Origin: Bacteroides propionicifaciens DSM 19291 = JCM 14649
Lineage (GTDB): Bacteria; Bacteroidota; Bacteroidia; Bacteroidales; Bacteroidaceae
Assembly (NCBI RefSeq): GCF_000375405.1
Contig: NZ_AQWS01000015.1
Span: forward strand, 120 to 64,119
Direction of reading: 5' to 3'
DNA length: 64,000 nucleotides
Shown: positions 45,834 to 54,015 of the stretch, in pieces
Position numbering within the stretch: the stretch's first letter is position 1
Layout of the letters: every line of letters begins with the position of its first letter
Translations under genes and position numbers: made by a program
Notes under the pieces: model-generated
Told to the model about the DNA's origin: nothing
What the model saw: only the letters and a program-made list of their open reading frames with translations
Database searches by the model: none

Positions 45834-48335
45834 TTAATTGTTCAAACGTTGCTCCAAATCCATCTCATCTTGACAGAAAACTTGGCGTGCTTTACTGCCT
45901 TCACTTGGACCAACGATTCCCATCTTCTCTAACTGGTCCATTATTCGACCTGCTCGGTTATAGCCAATAGAGAATTTTCGTTGAATCAGTGAGGTTGAAC
46001 CTTGCTGATGTATAACAATCATTCGAGCAGCCTCTTCGAATAAGGGGTCTAAGCGGCTTGGATCAACCTCTCCGAGTGCTGCTTTACTCTCTTCGGAGGT
46101 GTATTCAGGCAGATAGAAAGGAGTGGTGTAACCCTGTTGTTGAGCAATATTCTTCGTGATATTTTCGACCTCGGGGGTATCAATAAAGGCACATTGTACA
46201 CGAATGGGATCTGCTCCTTGTAGGAATAGCATATCACCTTTACCAATAAGTTGATTGGCCCCTGGGCGGTCTAAAATGGTTCTTGAGTCCATCATTGACG
46301 ATACCCTAAAGGCTACACGAGCCGGGAAGTTAGCTTTAATTGTTCCTGTAATAATATTTGTTGTAGGACGTTGTGTCGCTATAACCATATGGATACCTAC
46401 TGCACGAGCCAGCTGTGCAATACGTGCAATTGGTAACTCTATCTCTTTACCAGCAGTCATAATTAAATCACCAAACTCATCAATGATTACCACGATGTAT
46501 GGCATGAATTTATGTCCTTTCTCAGGGTTCAATGTTCTGTTGATAAACTTCTCATTGTACTCTTTAATGTTACGCACCTTTGCAATCTTTAGCAAGTCGT
46601 AACGACTATCCATCTCAATACAAACCGAGTTAAGTGTTTGGACCACTTTGGTAACATCTGTAATGATAGGGTCTTGAGCGTCTGGTAGTTGCGCTAGGTA
46701 GTGGTGCTTAATGGCCGAGTAAATACTAAACTCAACCTTTTTAGGGTCAATCAAGACAAACTTCAATTCGGCAGGATGTTTCTTGTAGAGTAGGGAAGTA
46801 ATGATCGTATTTAGCCCTACTGATTTACCTTGCCCCGTTGCTCCAGCTACTAGCACGTGAGGCATCTTGCATAAGTCGACCACAAATACCTCGTTTGTAA
46901 TAGTCTTTCCGAATGCAATGGGTAGGTCGTAGGTACAGGATTGAAATTTTTTGCTACCGATAATGGATTGTCCCGATACGATTTTTGGGTTCTCGTTTGG
47001 TACCTCAATACCGATGGTTCCCTTGCCTGGAATTGGTGCAATAATACGTATCCCTAGTGCTGCTAAGCTTAAGGCAATATCGTCTTCAAGCCCTCTGATT
47101 TTAGAAATACGCACCCCTTGTTCTGGTGTAATTTCGTAGAGGGTCACTGTAGGGCCGACTGTGGCTTTTATGGTCGTAATCTCAATACCAAAACTTCGGA
47201 GTGTATTGATAATCTTATTTTTATTCATATTCTGCTCTTCCATATTAACGGTTGGTTCGTTATTTTCGAAGAACTTCATCATGTCGAGCGTAGGGAATTT
47301 GTAATGTTCTAGGTCGAGTTTGGGGTTGTAGGGTTGGTTAAGAGAACCCACCAAATCGTCTTGTTTGGCTTCAACCTCAAATGAGGGGCCATCTTGAGTA
47401 GGGGCAGGTTCCTGATGTGGAGTAGTGGTTCCCGATACCTCAAAACTCACTTCGCCAGTTTGCGGCTTGTTTGGTTTCTTTTGAGGATTTAGGGTTAGTT
47501 CTATTTCGTTATTGCAAGTTGGCTTGTCCTCTTCTTTTTCTTGTGTTTTTGGTAAAGTTGAAGTTGGCTCAGTCTTCGCTGCTGGTGTAAACTCTTGAAT
47601 GAAGTTTGCAGAACTGCTCTCATCGTCTTCTGGTGTAAATCCACCGTCATCGGCTAAGGTATCCTGTTTGTCTTCGTTCTTCTTGTCTTGGTTTCTCTTC
47701 ATTTTTGGGAAGTACTTGCCCTTGAAGAAATCTCGAATCTGATGAATAAACTTTTTGTTGAAGAATATTATCATGTAGAGTGCTGTAATCACCAAAAGGA
47801 TAGTTAATCCACTAGCTCCAATTTGAGCGCTAAGCCATTCACTGGTGTGATAGCCGTGCTTACCTCCTAAATAGAAATAAGTGTCTTTATAGAGGTCAAA
47901 GAAATAGTAACCCAGAAATATTGAAAACCAAATAAGCAACATGCTGCTGCCAATAAACCACCTCCACATGTTTAATGCTCTAACTTTCATCAGGCGAATA
48001 CCTGCAGCAGCCGTAAATGCGATAATAAAAATCGAAGCTGCACCAAATGTTCCATTAGTTAGCCAATTGGCTAGTTGTGCACCTTTTTCACCTCCAGCAT
48101 TATTAACTTCTTTGTCAGCAGCATTTAAACCCGCTTCATTTAAGTTTTCGAGTATGCTCTGATCTGCCCCCCCAGTTATAAAAAAAGAGAGGTAAGTTAT
48201 GAGCATGTATAACGTAAACATAATTAAGAATAGGCCGAAAATGAAATGTACAATTTCATTGCCTAAAAAAGCCTTTATTCTTTTGATCCAAGAGGTTGAT
48301 TCTGTTGTATTGTCGTCGGATATGGAGTTTGCCAT
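45834..48335 (-). CDS. ftsK: DNA translocase FtsK/SpoIIIE
   Basis: Septal DNA pump that clears chromosome ends during division. The 833-residue protein has four N-terminal membrane helices (within about 28-200), a variable Pro/Glu/Thr-rich linker (about 215-330), the alpha domain, the motor with Walker A GATGQGKS (about residues 499-506) and Walker B VVIIDEFGDL, and a C-terminal winged-helix gamma domain (STSLIQRKFSIGYNRAGRIM) that reads chromosome polarity sequences. First gene of ftsK-lolA-trxB. Confidence 0.96.
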   Translation of the reverse strand: MANSISDDNTTESTSWIKRIKAFLGNEIVHFIFGLFLIMFTLYMLITYLSFFITGGADQSILENLNEAGLNAADKEVNNAGGEKGAQLANWLTNGTFGAASIFIIAFTAAAGIRLMKVRALNMWRWFIGSSMLLIWFSIFLGYYFFDLYKDTYFYLGGKHGYHTSEWLSAQIGASGLTILLVITALYMIIFFNKKFIHQIRDFFKGKYFPKMKRNQDKKNEDKQDTLADDGGFTPEDDESSSANFIQEFTPAAKTEPTSTLPKTQEKEEDKPTCNNEIELTLNPQKKPNKPQTGEVSFEVSGTTTPHQEPAPTQDGPSFEVEAKQDDLVGSLNQPYNPKLDLEHYKFPTLDMMKFFENNEPTVNMEEQNMNKNKIINTLRSFGIEITTIKATVGPTVTLYEITPEQGVRISKIRGLEDDIALSLAALGIRIIAPIPGKGTIGIEVPNENPKIVSGQSIIGSKKFQSCTYDLPIAFGKTITNEVFVVDLCKMPHVLVAGATGQGKSVGLNTIITSLLYKKHPAELKFVLIDPKKVEFSIYSAIKHHYLAQLPDAQDPIITDVTKVVQTLNSVCIEMDSRYDLLKIAKVRNIKEYNEKFINRTLNPEKGHKFMPYIVVIIDEFGDLIMTAGKEIELPIARIAQLARAVGIHMVIATQRPTTNIITGTIKANFPARVAFRVSSMMDSRTILDRPGANQLIGKGDMLFLQGADPIRVQCAFIDTPEVENITKNIAQQQGYTTPFYLPEYTSEESKAALGEVDPSRLDPLFEEAARMIVIHQQGSTSLIQRKFSIGYNRAGRIMDQLEKMGIVGPSEGSKARQVFCQDEMDLEQRLNN

Positions 48336-48364
48336 TGCCTGATTTTTATTTGATTTACTTTGTG

Positions 48365-48372
48365 CAAAAGTA
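48365..48372 (-). promoter_or_regulatory. -7 element of ftsK-lolA-trxB
   Basis: TACTTTTG on the minus strand, 30 bases before ftsK. Confidence 0.5.
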
Positions 48373-48548
48373 GTAATTATTTAAGATACAATCTTTATAT
48401 TAAACAATACAAATATAATCTGAATATTGCAATTCAGGGTTGGGTTTGGATTAAATCTAAAACCCTTGAGTCATAAAACTTCGTCTAAAACTATCTTCTA
48501 AGTATAGTTAAAGGCTGTACCTTTTTATTAGCTATCATTAGTTTTTCT

Positions 48549-48556
48549 TACCTTTG
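48549..48556 (+). promoter_or_regulatory. -7 element upstream of DUF5063 gene
   Basis: TACCTTTG, 23 bases before the start at 48579. Confidence 0.5.
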
Positions 48557-48578
48557 TCCAAATAATTACAATTACCTA

Positions 48579-49160
48579 ATGGAAAAAGATAGCCTTGTTA
48601 TTTTTGATAAAAACGTGATCGAGTTTGTCACTGTTGCTGCTGAAACCTGTGGTTTTCTTGAGAGAACCGAGACTTTAAGCAAAGACGAGTTTGTAGATAC
48701 TTCGTTAAAAATGTTGCCTCTACTCTATCTTAAGGCCAATCTCTTACCCCCTTGTGTAGCTATTGAAGAAGAAGATTTGGAACACTTCGTATCCGAAGAG
48801 GTTTATGAGATTATTCGAATAAATATAGCTTCGGTTTTGGCGGACAAGGATGACTATCTTGAGGTGTTTCTTCCCGAAATGCGTTATAGTGATACTCCAA
48901 TCAAGAAAAATGTTTCGGAAGACTTAGCCGATATTTATCAAGATCTAAAGAATTTTGTGTTTATCTTTCAGCTTGGCTTTAACCAAACCATGCACGATGC
49001 ATTGGTAAGATGCAAGAATAATTTTGCTGAATACTGGGGGCAACGCTTAGTTAATTCACTAAGAGCTTTGCACGACATCAAGTATAATACAACTAACCCA
49101 GAGGGTGATGATGAAGATCTTTATAACGAAGAACCCTTCGAAGATGATCTTCTATTTTAA
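48579..49160 (+). CDS. DUF5063-family protein
   Basis: A 193-residue acidic, all-helical cytoplasmic protein of the DUF5063 family (opening FVTVAAETCGFLE, then LKMLPLLYLKANLLPP), function unknown. It precedes the 3'-5' exonuclease-domain gene by 17 bases and the methyltransferase after that, so the three probably form one operon. Confidence 0.78.
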   Translation: MEKDSLVIFDKNVIEFVTVAAETCGFLERTETLSKDEFVDTSLKMLPLLYLKANLLPPCVAIEEEDLEHFVSEEVYEIIRINIASVLADKDDYLEVFLPEMRYSDTPIKKNVSEDLADIYQDLKNFVFIFQLGFNQTMHDALVRCKNNFAEYWGQRLVNSLRALHDIKYNTTNPEGDDEDLYNEEPFEDDLLF

Positions 49161-49177
49161 CTATTGAAAATAATAAA

Positions 49178-49813
49178 ATGATATTACACAGAAGCATTTC
49201 AAAAGAACAAATGAAGCAACTTCCCGAAGCTAAATTCTCTGTAGCAATCGAGGTTGTCCAGACTAAAGCTGATGCTGTTTCGGCTCTAAAACACCTCAAT
49301 GAGCAGCCATTATTGGGGATTGACAGTGAAACACGCCCAGCTTTTGTTAAAGGTATTTCGCATAAGGTAGCTCTACTTCAAATCTCTTCTGAATCAACCT
49401 GCTTTCTGTTTAGACTAAACAGTCTTGGATTAATGCCCGAACTCGTAGAACTTCTAGAAAATCCTAGGATTAAGAAAATTGGGCTATCGCTTCGTGACGA
49501 TTTTTTAATGTTGCGCAAACGAGCACCTTTTAAACAAGCTAGTTGTATTGATCTTCAGGAGTTTATTAAGCCTTTCGGTATTAAAGACAAGAGTCTCCAA
49601 AAGCTTTACGCAATACTGTTTGGAGAGCGAATATCTAAGGCTCAGCGTTTATCCAATTGGGAGGCACCCGAGCTTTCTGAAGCTCAAAAGCGTTATGCTG
49701 CAATGGATGCTTGGAGCTGTCTGCGTATCTATAAACTCCTCGAAGAACTCAAAGCCAAAGGTAACTATACGCTAGCTCCTGAGGTTCAAACCGAGCTAAA
49801 TACAAATAAATAA
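49178..49813 (+). CDS. 3'-5' exonuclease-domain protein (RNase D-like)
   Basis: DnaQ/RNase-D-type nuclease of 211 residues without an HRDC domain. The DEDDy residues are visible in order: Asp and Glu in LGIDSETRP, Asp in KIGLSLRDDFLML, and Tyr-x3-Asp in KRYAAMDAW. Likely acts on RNA 3' ends; substrate unproven. It lies between the DUF5063 gene and an rRNA methyltransferase gene, which fits RNA metabolism. Confidence 0.9.
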   Translation: MILHRSISKEQMKQLPEAKFSVAIEVVQTKADAVSALKHLNEQPLLGIDSETRPAFVKGISHKVALLQISSESTCFLFRLNSLGLMPELVELLENPRIKKIGLSLRDDFLMLRKRAPFKQASCIDLQEFIKPFGIKDKSLQKLYAILFGERISKAQRLSNWEAPELSEAQKRYAAMDAWSCLRIYKLLEELKAKGNYTLAPEVQTELNTNK

Positions 49814-49840
49814 TTACTTTTTTATCTATTATATAGAATT

Positions 49841-51025
49841 ATGACCACACATAAAGTGTTTTTAAAACCCAAGAAAGAACAGTCATTACAACGTTTCCAC
49901 CCTTGGATATTTTCAGGGGCAATTGCCAAAATTGACGGCAAGCCAGACGAGGGAGACTTAGTTGATGTTTATACCGCCTCGAACGAATTTATAGCAAAAG
50001 GTCATTATCAGATAGGAAGTATTGCTATTCGAGTTTTAAGTTTTGATGATGAGCCTATTGATGATAACTTTTGGCTTACACGTATTAAAGCAGCTTATGA
50101 GCTTCGTAAAACAATTGGCTTGGCTGATAATCCAGTCAATAATACGTTCCGTTTGATTCATGGTGAGGGCGATTTCCTTCCTGGTCTGATTGTTGATGTC
50201 TATGGTGAGACTGCAGTTTTGCAAGCCCATTCAGTAGGGATGCACTTTATGCGTAATATCCTAGCTGAGTCTATTCTTAAAGCAACCGATGGTGTTGTGA
50301 AGAATGTCTATTATAAATCAGAAACAACTCTTCCTTTTAAAGCAGAGCTTGATCCAACTGATGGCTTTTTGCTTGGCGGTGATGAAAATAACGTTGCTGT
50401 GGAAAACGGATTAAAGTTTCATGTCGACTGGCTAAAAGGACAAAAAACAGGGTTCTTTATTGATCAAAGAGACAACCGTGCATTGCTTGAAAAATATGCA
50501 GCTGGTCATGCAGTCTTAAACATGTTCTGTTATACAGGAGGATTCTCGTTCTACGCTATGCGTGGTGGAGCTGAATTGGTTCATTCAGTTGACAGTTCGG
50601 CTAAAGCCATAGACTTAACTAATGAGAACATTGCATTAAATTTTGGTCAAGACCCTCGTCACGAAGCCTTTTCTGAAGATGCCTTCAGATATCTAGACCG
50701 AATGGGTAGTGAATACGATTTGATCGTTCTCGACCCTCCAGCTTTTGCTAAACACCGTAGTGCACTTCGTAATGCGCTTCAAGGATACAGAAAGATAAAC
50801 GCTAAAGCTTTTGAGAAAATTCGCCCAGGTGGAATTGTTTTCACTTTCTCTTGTTCTCAAGTTGTCTCTAAAGATGATTTTAGAACTATGATTTTCTCAG
50901 CAGCGGCTATCTCAAAACGTAAGGTAAGAGTTTTGCACCAGTTGACTCAACCTGCAGATCACCCCGTAAGTGTTTATCATCCCGAGGGAGAATATCTTAA
51001 GGGTTTGGTTCTTTATGTTGAGTGA
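49841..51025 (+). CDS. RlmI-like 23S rRNA (cytosine-C5) methyltransferase
   Basis: Class I SAM-dependent rRNA methyltransferase of the COG1092/RlmI group, 394 residues. An N-terminal PUA domain (about 1-75, RFHPWIFSGAI) is followed by an EEHEE-like segment and the Rossmann domain with VLNMFCYTGGFSF (SAM), the acidic loop HSVDSSAKAID, the LDPPAFAK motif and the FTFSCSQVV catalytic Cys block. E. coli RlmI modifies C1962; the same target is likely but not certain. Confidence 0.9.
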   Translation: MTTHKVFLKPKKEQSLQRFHPWIFSGAIAKIDGKPDEGDLVDVYTASNEFIAKGHYQIGSIAIRVLSFDDEPIDDNFWLTRIKAAYELRKTIGLADNPVNNTFRLIHGEGDFLPGLIVDVYGETAVLQAHSVGMHFMRNILAESILKATDGVVKNVYYKSETTLPFKAELDPTDGFLLGGDENNVAVENGLKFHVDWLKGQKTGFFIDQRDNRALLEKYAAGHAVLNMFCYTGGFSFYAMRGGAELVHSVDSSAKAIDLTNENIALNFGQDPRHEAFSEDAFRYLDRMGSEYDLIVLDPPAFAKHRSALRNALQGYRKINAKAFEKIRPGGIVFTFSCSQVVSKDDFRTMIFSAAAISKRKVRVLHQLTQPADHPVSVYHPEGEYLKGLVLYVE

Positions 51026-51090
51026 TTTATTATATAAACTGTAAAACCCGTTAAGTCAGGTTAAATAAGTTGGTAAAAACAAGCACAAAC
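51026..51090. other. Start of a 490-base gap without an intact gene
   Basis: The space between 51025 and 51515 holds, from left to right, a short promoter-terminator unit (51091-51195), a coding relic on the minus strand (51199-51408) and the promoter of the nucleoside transporter gene (51465-51472). Nothing else was seen. Confidence 0.5.
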
Positions 51091-51195
51091 TTGTGTTATA
51101 AAGCATATATCTTTATATTTGTACTGTGTTTTTCATGGTATTAGATTTAAGGTTAACAAAGATTGGTTGTCGTGAGACAATCAATTTTTTTTTTG
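51091..51195 (+). ncRNA. Possible small RNA unit: promoter followed closely by terminator
   Basis: -33 TTG (51091-51093), 20-base spacer, -7 TATATTTG (51114-51121), then an intrinsic terminator whose stem ATTGGTTGTC/GACAATCAAT (51162-51171/51176-51185, GTGA loop) is followed by a run of T. Predicted RNA of about 65 bases starting near 51128. It could instead be the terminator of the upstream methyltransferase gene with a chance promoter. Confidence 0.4.
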
Positions 51196-51198
51196 TAC

Positions 51199-51408
51199 CT
51201 ACCCCAAAGCAACTTCTGTTTCTTCCAAGTTGCGAATTCTAAAGAACTTACTCCCTTGCTTCTTACCAGTAAGTCGGAGCAAGGCTGCGACTAGCTCGTT
51301 TGTTTTAAACCTCCATTCTATTTTCAGATTCATTATGCCGATGTATGTCAATGCGATAATACACAAATAAATAGCGATAACTTGACCTATAACTAAGTTT
51401 TTACTACT
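51199..51408 (-). pseudogene. Possible coding relic, C-terminal fragment of an unidentified protein
   Basis: On the minus strand the frame is open for 69 codons between a TAA and the TAG at 51199-51201. From the Met at 51333 the text is protein-like: basic and amphipathic (IEWRFKTNELVAALLRLTG, then KKQGSKFFRIRNLEETEVALG). A hydrophobic stretch precedes it. The pattern resembles the tail of a DDE transposase, but I could not identify a family. No inverted repeats bounding an insertion sequence were found. Confidence 0.3.
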
Positions 51409-51464
51409 TTAAAGGAAAGTTAAAATAGATATTGAAAGATCTATTTACTTAAAAAATATTTGGT

Positions 51465-51472
51465 TACATTTG
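51465..51472 (+). promoter_or_regulatory. -7 element of the nucleoside transporter gene
   Basis: TACATTTG, 43 bases before the start at 51515. Confidence 0.45.
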
Positions 51473-51514
51473 TAGCTATACATAAGGTCTAATTTTTGTC
51501 TAAAAAACGCATCT

Positions 51515-52738
51515 ATGAGTATAAAGCATCGCTTGATAATCATGAACTTTTTGCAATATGCAATTTGGGGTTCGTGGCTAATTTCGTTTGGAGGATACCT
51601 TAGTGGAACATTAGGTTTTACAGGTAGAGAGATTGGTAGCTTTTATGCCACCATGGGTATAGCATCGTTATTTATGCCCGCTATAGTTGGGATTATTGCT
51701 GATCGTTGGATCCCTGCACAAAAGATGCTTGGGATCAGTCACTTGATAAGTGCGGTCTTGCTTATTATGGCAGCCCAAGAAACGACGTATACCCCCTTGT
51801 ATACTTATGTTCTTTTATCGGTGTTTTTTTATATGCCGACCATTGCACTGTCCAACTCCGTAGCTTATGCTTCCTTGGCCAAGTCGGGACTCGATACGGT
51901 CAAACATTTCCCACCTATTCGGGTTTGGGGAACTGTAGGGTTTGTAATATCAATGAACTTAGTCGAATTTTTAGGCTATACGAGTACATATAAGCAACTT
52001 TATGTTGCCGCTACTTTTGGCTTAATACTGGCTGTTTACTCCTTTACCTTACCCAACTGTGAAACGGTTAAACCCTCTGAGCAACAGAGCTGGGTTGAGG
52101 CTTTTGGCTTAAAAGCATTCTCGCTGTTTAAGCAAAAGAGAATGGCTATATTCTTTATCTTCTGTATGCTACTTGGTGTATCTCTTCAGATTACCAATGC
52201 TTTTGCAAACGACTACCTAACACAACATTTTGGCGGTATAGCTGCCTATAAAGACACTTTTGGTGTAACCCATGCCAATACATTAATATCACTATCTCAG
52301 GTTTCTGAGACACTCTGTATTTTGTTAATTCCATTTTTCCTTAAACGATTTGGAATAAAAAATGTTATGTTGATAAGTATGTTTGCTTGGGTATTACGTT
52401 TCGGCCTTTTAGGTACAGGAAACCCAGGAGAAGGTGTGTGGATGTTGGTACTTTCGATGTTAGTTTATGGAGTTGCTTTTGACTTCTTTAATATATCTGG
52501 TTCTCTATTTATTGACAACGAAACGGATCACTCCATTCGCTCGAGTGCTCAGGGTTTATTTATGATTATGACCAACGGTTTTGGTGCATTTTTAGGATCA
52601 TATGCTGCAGGGGCTGTTGTAGATTATATTGGATGGCCAAATTCATGGTTTGTATTTGCCGCATACGCTTTAGTAGTAACCGTGCTATTTGCTATGTTCT
52701 TTAAATATAAACACAACCCAGAAAAAATTAAAATTTGA
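51515..52738 (+). CDS. nupG: Nucleoside:proton symporter, NupG-like MFS
   Basis: Twelve-helix transporter of 407 residues in the NupG/XapB nucleoside family. The N-terminal MNFLQYAIWGSWLISFGGYL and the helix-2 GREIGSFYATMGIASLFMPAIVGIIADRWI blocks are characteristic. It is one base before the bifunctional-nuclease-family gene and probably starts an operon with it, rsmE and the DUF4836 gene. Confidence 0.88.
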   Translation: MSIKHRLIIMNFLQYAIWGSWLISFGGYLSGTLGFTGREIGSFYATMGIASLFMPAIVGIIADRWIPAQKMLGISHLISAVLLIMAAQETTYTPLYTYVLLSVFFYMPTIALSNSVAYASLAKSGLDTVKHFPPIRVWGTVGFVISMNLVEFLGYTSTYKQLYVAATFGLILAVYSFTLPNCETVKPSEQQSWVEAFGLKAFSLFKQKRMAIFFIFCMLLGVSLQITNAFANDYLTQHFGGIAAYKDTFGVTHANTLISLSQVSETLCILLIPFFLKRFGIKNVMLISMFAWVLRFGLLGTGNPGEGVWMLVLSMLVYGVAFDFFNISGSLFIDNETDHSIRSSAQGLFMIMTNGFGAFLGSYAAGAVVDYIGWPNSWFVFAAYALVVTVLFAMFFKYKHNPEKIKI

Positions 52739-52739
52739 G

Positions 52740-53303
52740 ATGAACGAAGTTGAGTTAAAAGTAAAACAGGTTTTTGAAAGCCAATCTAAAGTGGGAGCCT
52801 ACGTGCTACTATTGGAGAAATTAGATGATACGGATAAACAACAAATACCCATTATTGTGGGTGAGAAAGAAGCTTATTCCATCTCTTGTGCACTTAATGG
52901 TATTCCTAACTTACGCCCTTTGACTCACGACTTGATGACTACTTGCATTCAGTTTTTGGATGGAAACTTGACTCGTGTTGTGATTTATAAGGTAGAAGGT
53001 GGAATCTATTTTTCGCATATTTATCTAAATAAGGAAAATCAGTTTACGCGAGTTGATTCACGAACTTCTGATGCGATAGCCTTAGCCCTACGTTTTAATG
53101 TTCCTATTTATATAGATCAGGAAATCTTAGAGGCTGAGAGTATTGAAGTTGTTCTTGATGTTGATAAGGTTATGCTCACTGATGAGCCAAAACCTCTTAC
53201 TCCATCAAAAGAAGACCTTCAAAATCAGTTAGACAAGGCCATCAGTCAGGAAGATTATGAGTTGGCGTCTGTTTTGAGAGACCAAATAGCCGAATTAGAA
53301 TAA
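52740..53303 (+). CDS. Bifunctional nuclease family (DUF151) protein with UVR motif
   Basis: A 187-residue protein: an N-terminal DUF151 domain (about 1-130; ALNGIPNLRPLTHDL and DSRTSDAIALALRFNVPIY) linked to a C-terminal UvrB/UvrC-like motif (LQNQLDKAISQEDYELASVLRDQI as a region, about 162-185). The start at 52740 is one base after the transporter stop; the frame extends 17 codons upstream, but those overlap the transporter gene and are not family-like. Plant homologues have DNase/RNase activity; bacterial function is unclear. Confidence 0.88.
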   Translation: MNEVELKVKQVFESQSKVGAYVLLLEKLDDTDKQQIPIIVGEKEAYSISCALNGIPNLRPLTHDLMTTCIQFLDGNLTRVVIYKVEGGIYFSHIYLNKENQFTRVDSRTSDAIALALRFNVPIYIDQEILEAESIEVVLDVDKVMLTDEPKPLTPSKEDLQNQLDKAISQEDYELASVLRDQIAELE

Positions 53304-53309
53304 ATTTTT

Positions 53310-54005
53310 ATGCCAATATTTTATACACCCGATATATTAAAAAGTAATGAGCTTCCTCTAGAGGAAGCTCGTCATTGTTCTAGGGTTCTACGCCTGGTTG
53401 AAAGAGATCGAATTGATTTAGTCGATGGGTTAGGAGGCTTATACGAGGCCGAGATAGCACTGTCAAGTCCTAAAAAATGCCTGTTTAATATTTTAAAGAC
53501 TACTGAGGTTCCACCCTCTACTGTATCTATTCATTTGGCGATGGGGCCTACTAAAAATATGGATCGCAACGAATGGGTTGCCGAGAAATGTACCGAGATT
53601 GGCTTATCGGAACTAACATTCCTAAACTGTCGATTCTCTGAGCGAAAGGTAATCAAAGACGATCGAGTAGAGAAGATTCTAGTTTCGGCTATGAAACAGT
53701 CCAAGCGTGCTCATTTACCTAAACTTCATGGGATGCTGAGTTTTAAAGAGTTTATAAGTCAGCCTTTTGATGGTCAGAAGTTTATAGCACACTGCTATGA
53801 CGGCAATGAACTACTCCTAAAAAATGCTTATAAACCAGGATCCAATGCTTTAATTCTTATAGGACCTGAAGGTGATTTCAGCCCTGAGGAAATTGACTTG
53901 GCTCTCAAGTACGACTTTCAACCCATAAGCCTAGGGGATAGTAGGCTTCGTACAGAAACAGCTGCTGTTTTCGCCTGTAGTATGATCAATATTTTAAACC
54001 AATAA
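53310..54005 (+). CDS. rsmE: 16S rRNA (uracil1498-N3)-methyltransferase RsmE
   Basis: SPOUT-fold methyltransferase for U1498. The 231-residue protein has an N-terminal PUA-like part (HCSRVLRLVERDRIDLVDG) and the knotted SAM site with LIGPEGDFSPEEIDLA and LGDSRLRTETAA. 6 bases after the DUF151 gene. Confidence 0.95.
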   Translation: MPIFYTPDILKSNELPLEEARHCSRVLRLVERDRIDLVDGLGGLYEAEIALSSPKKCLFNILKTTEVPPSTVSIHLAMGPTKNMDRNEWVAEKCTEIGLSELTFLNCRFSERKVIKDDRVEKILVSAMKQSKRAHLPKLHGMLSFKEFISQPFDGQKFIAHCYDGNELLLKNAYKPGSNALILIGPEGDFSPEEIDLALKYDFQPISLGDSRLRTETAAVFACSMINILNQ

Positions 54006-54015
54006 CTTGTTATCA

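Noticed and set aside
51199-51408. Complete insertion sequence at 51.2-51.4 kb
   Set aside because: Too short, with no terminal inverted repeats or target duplication visible; at best a fragment.
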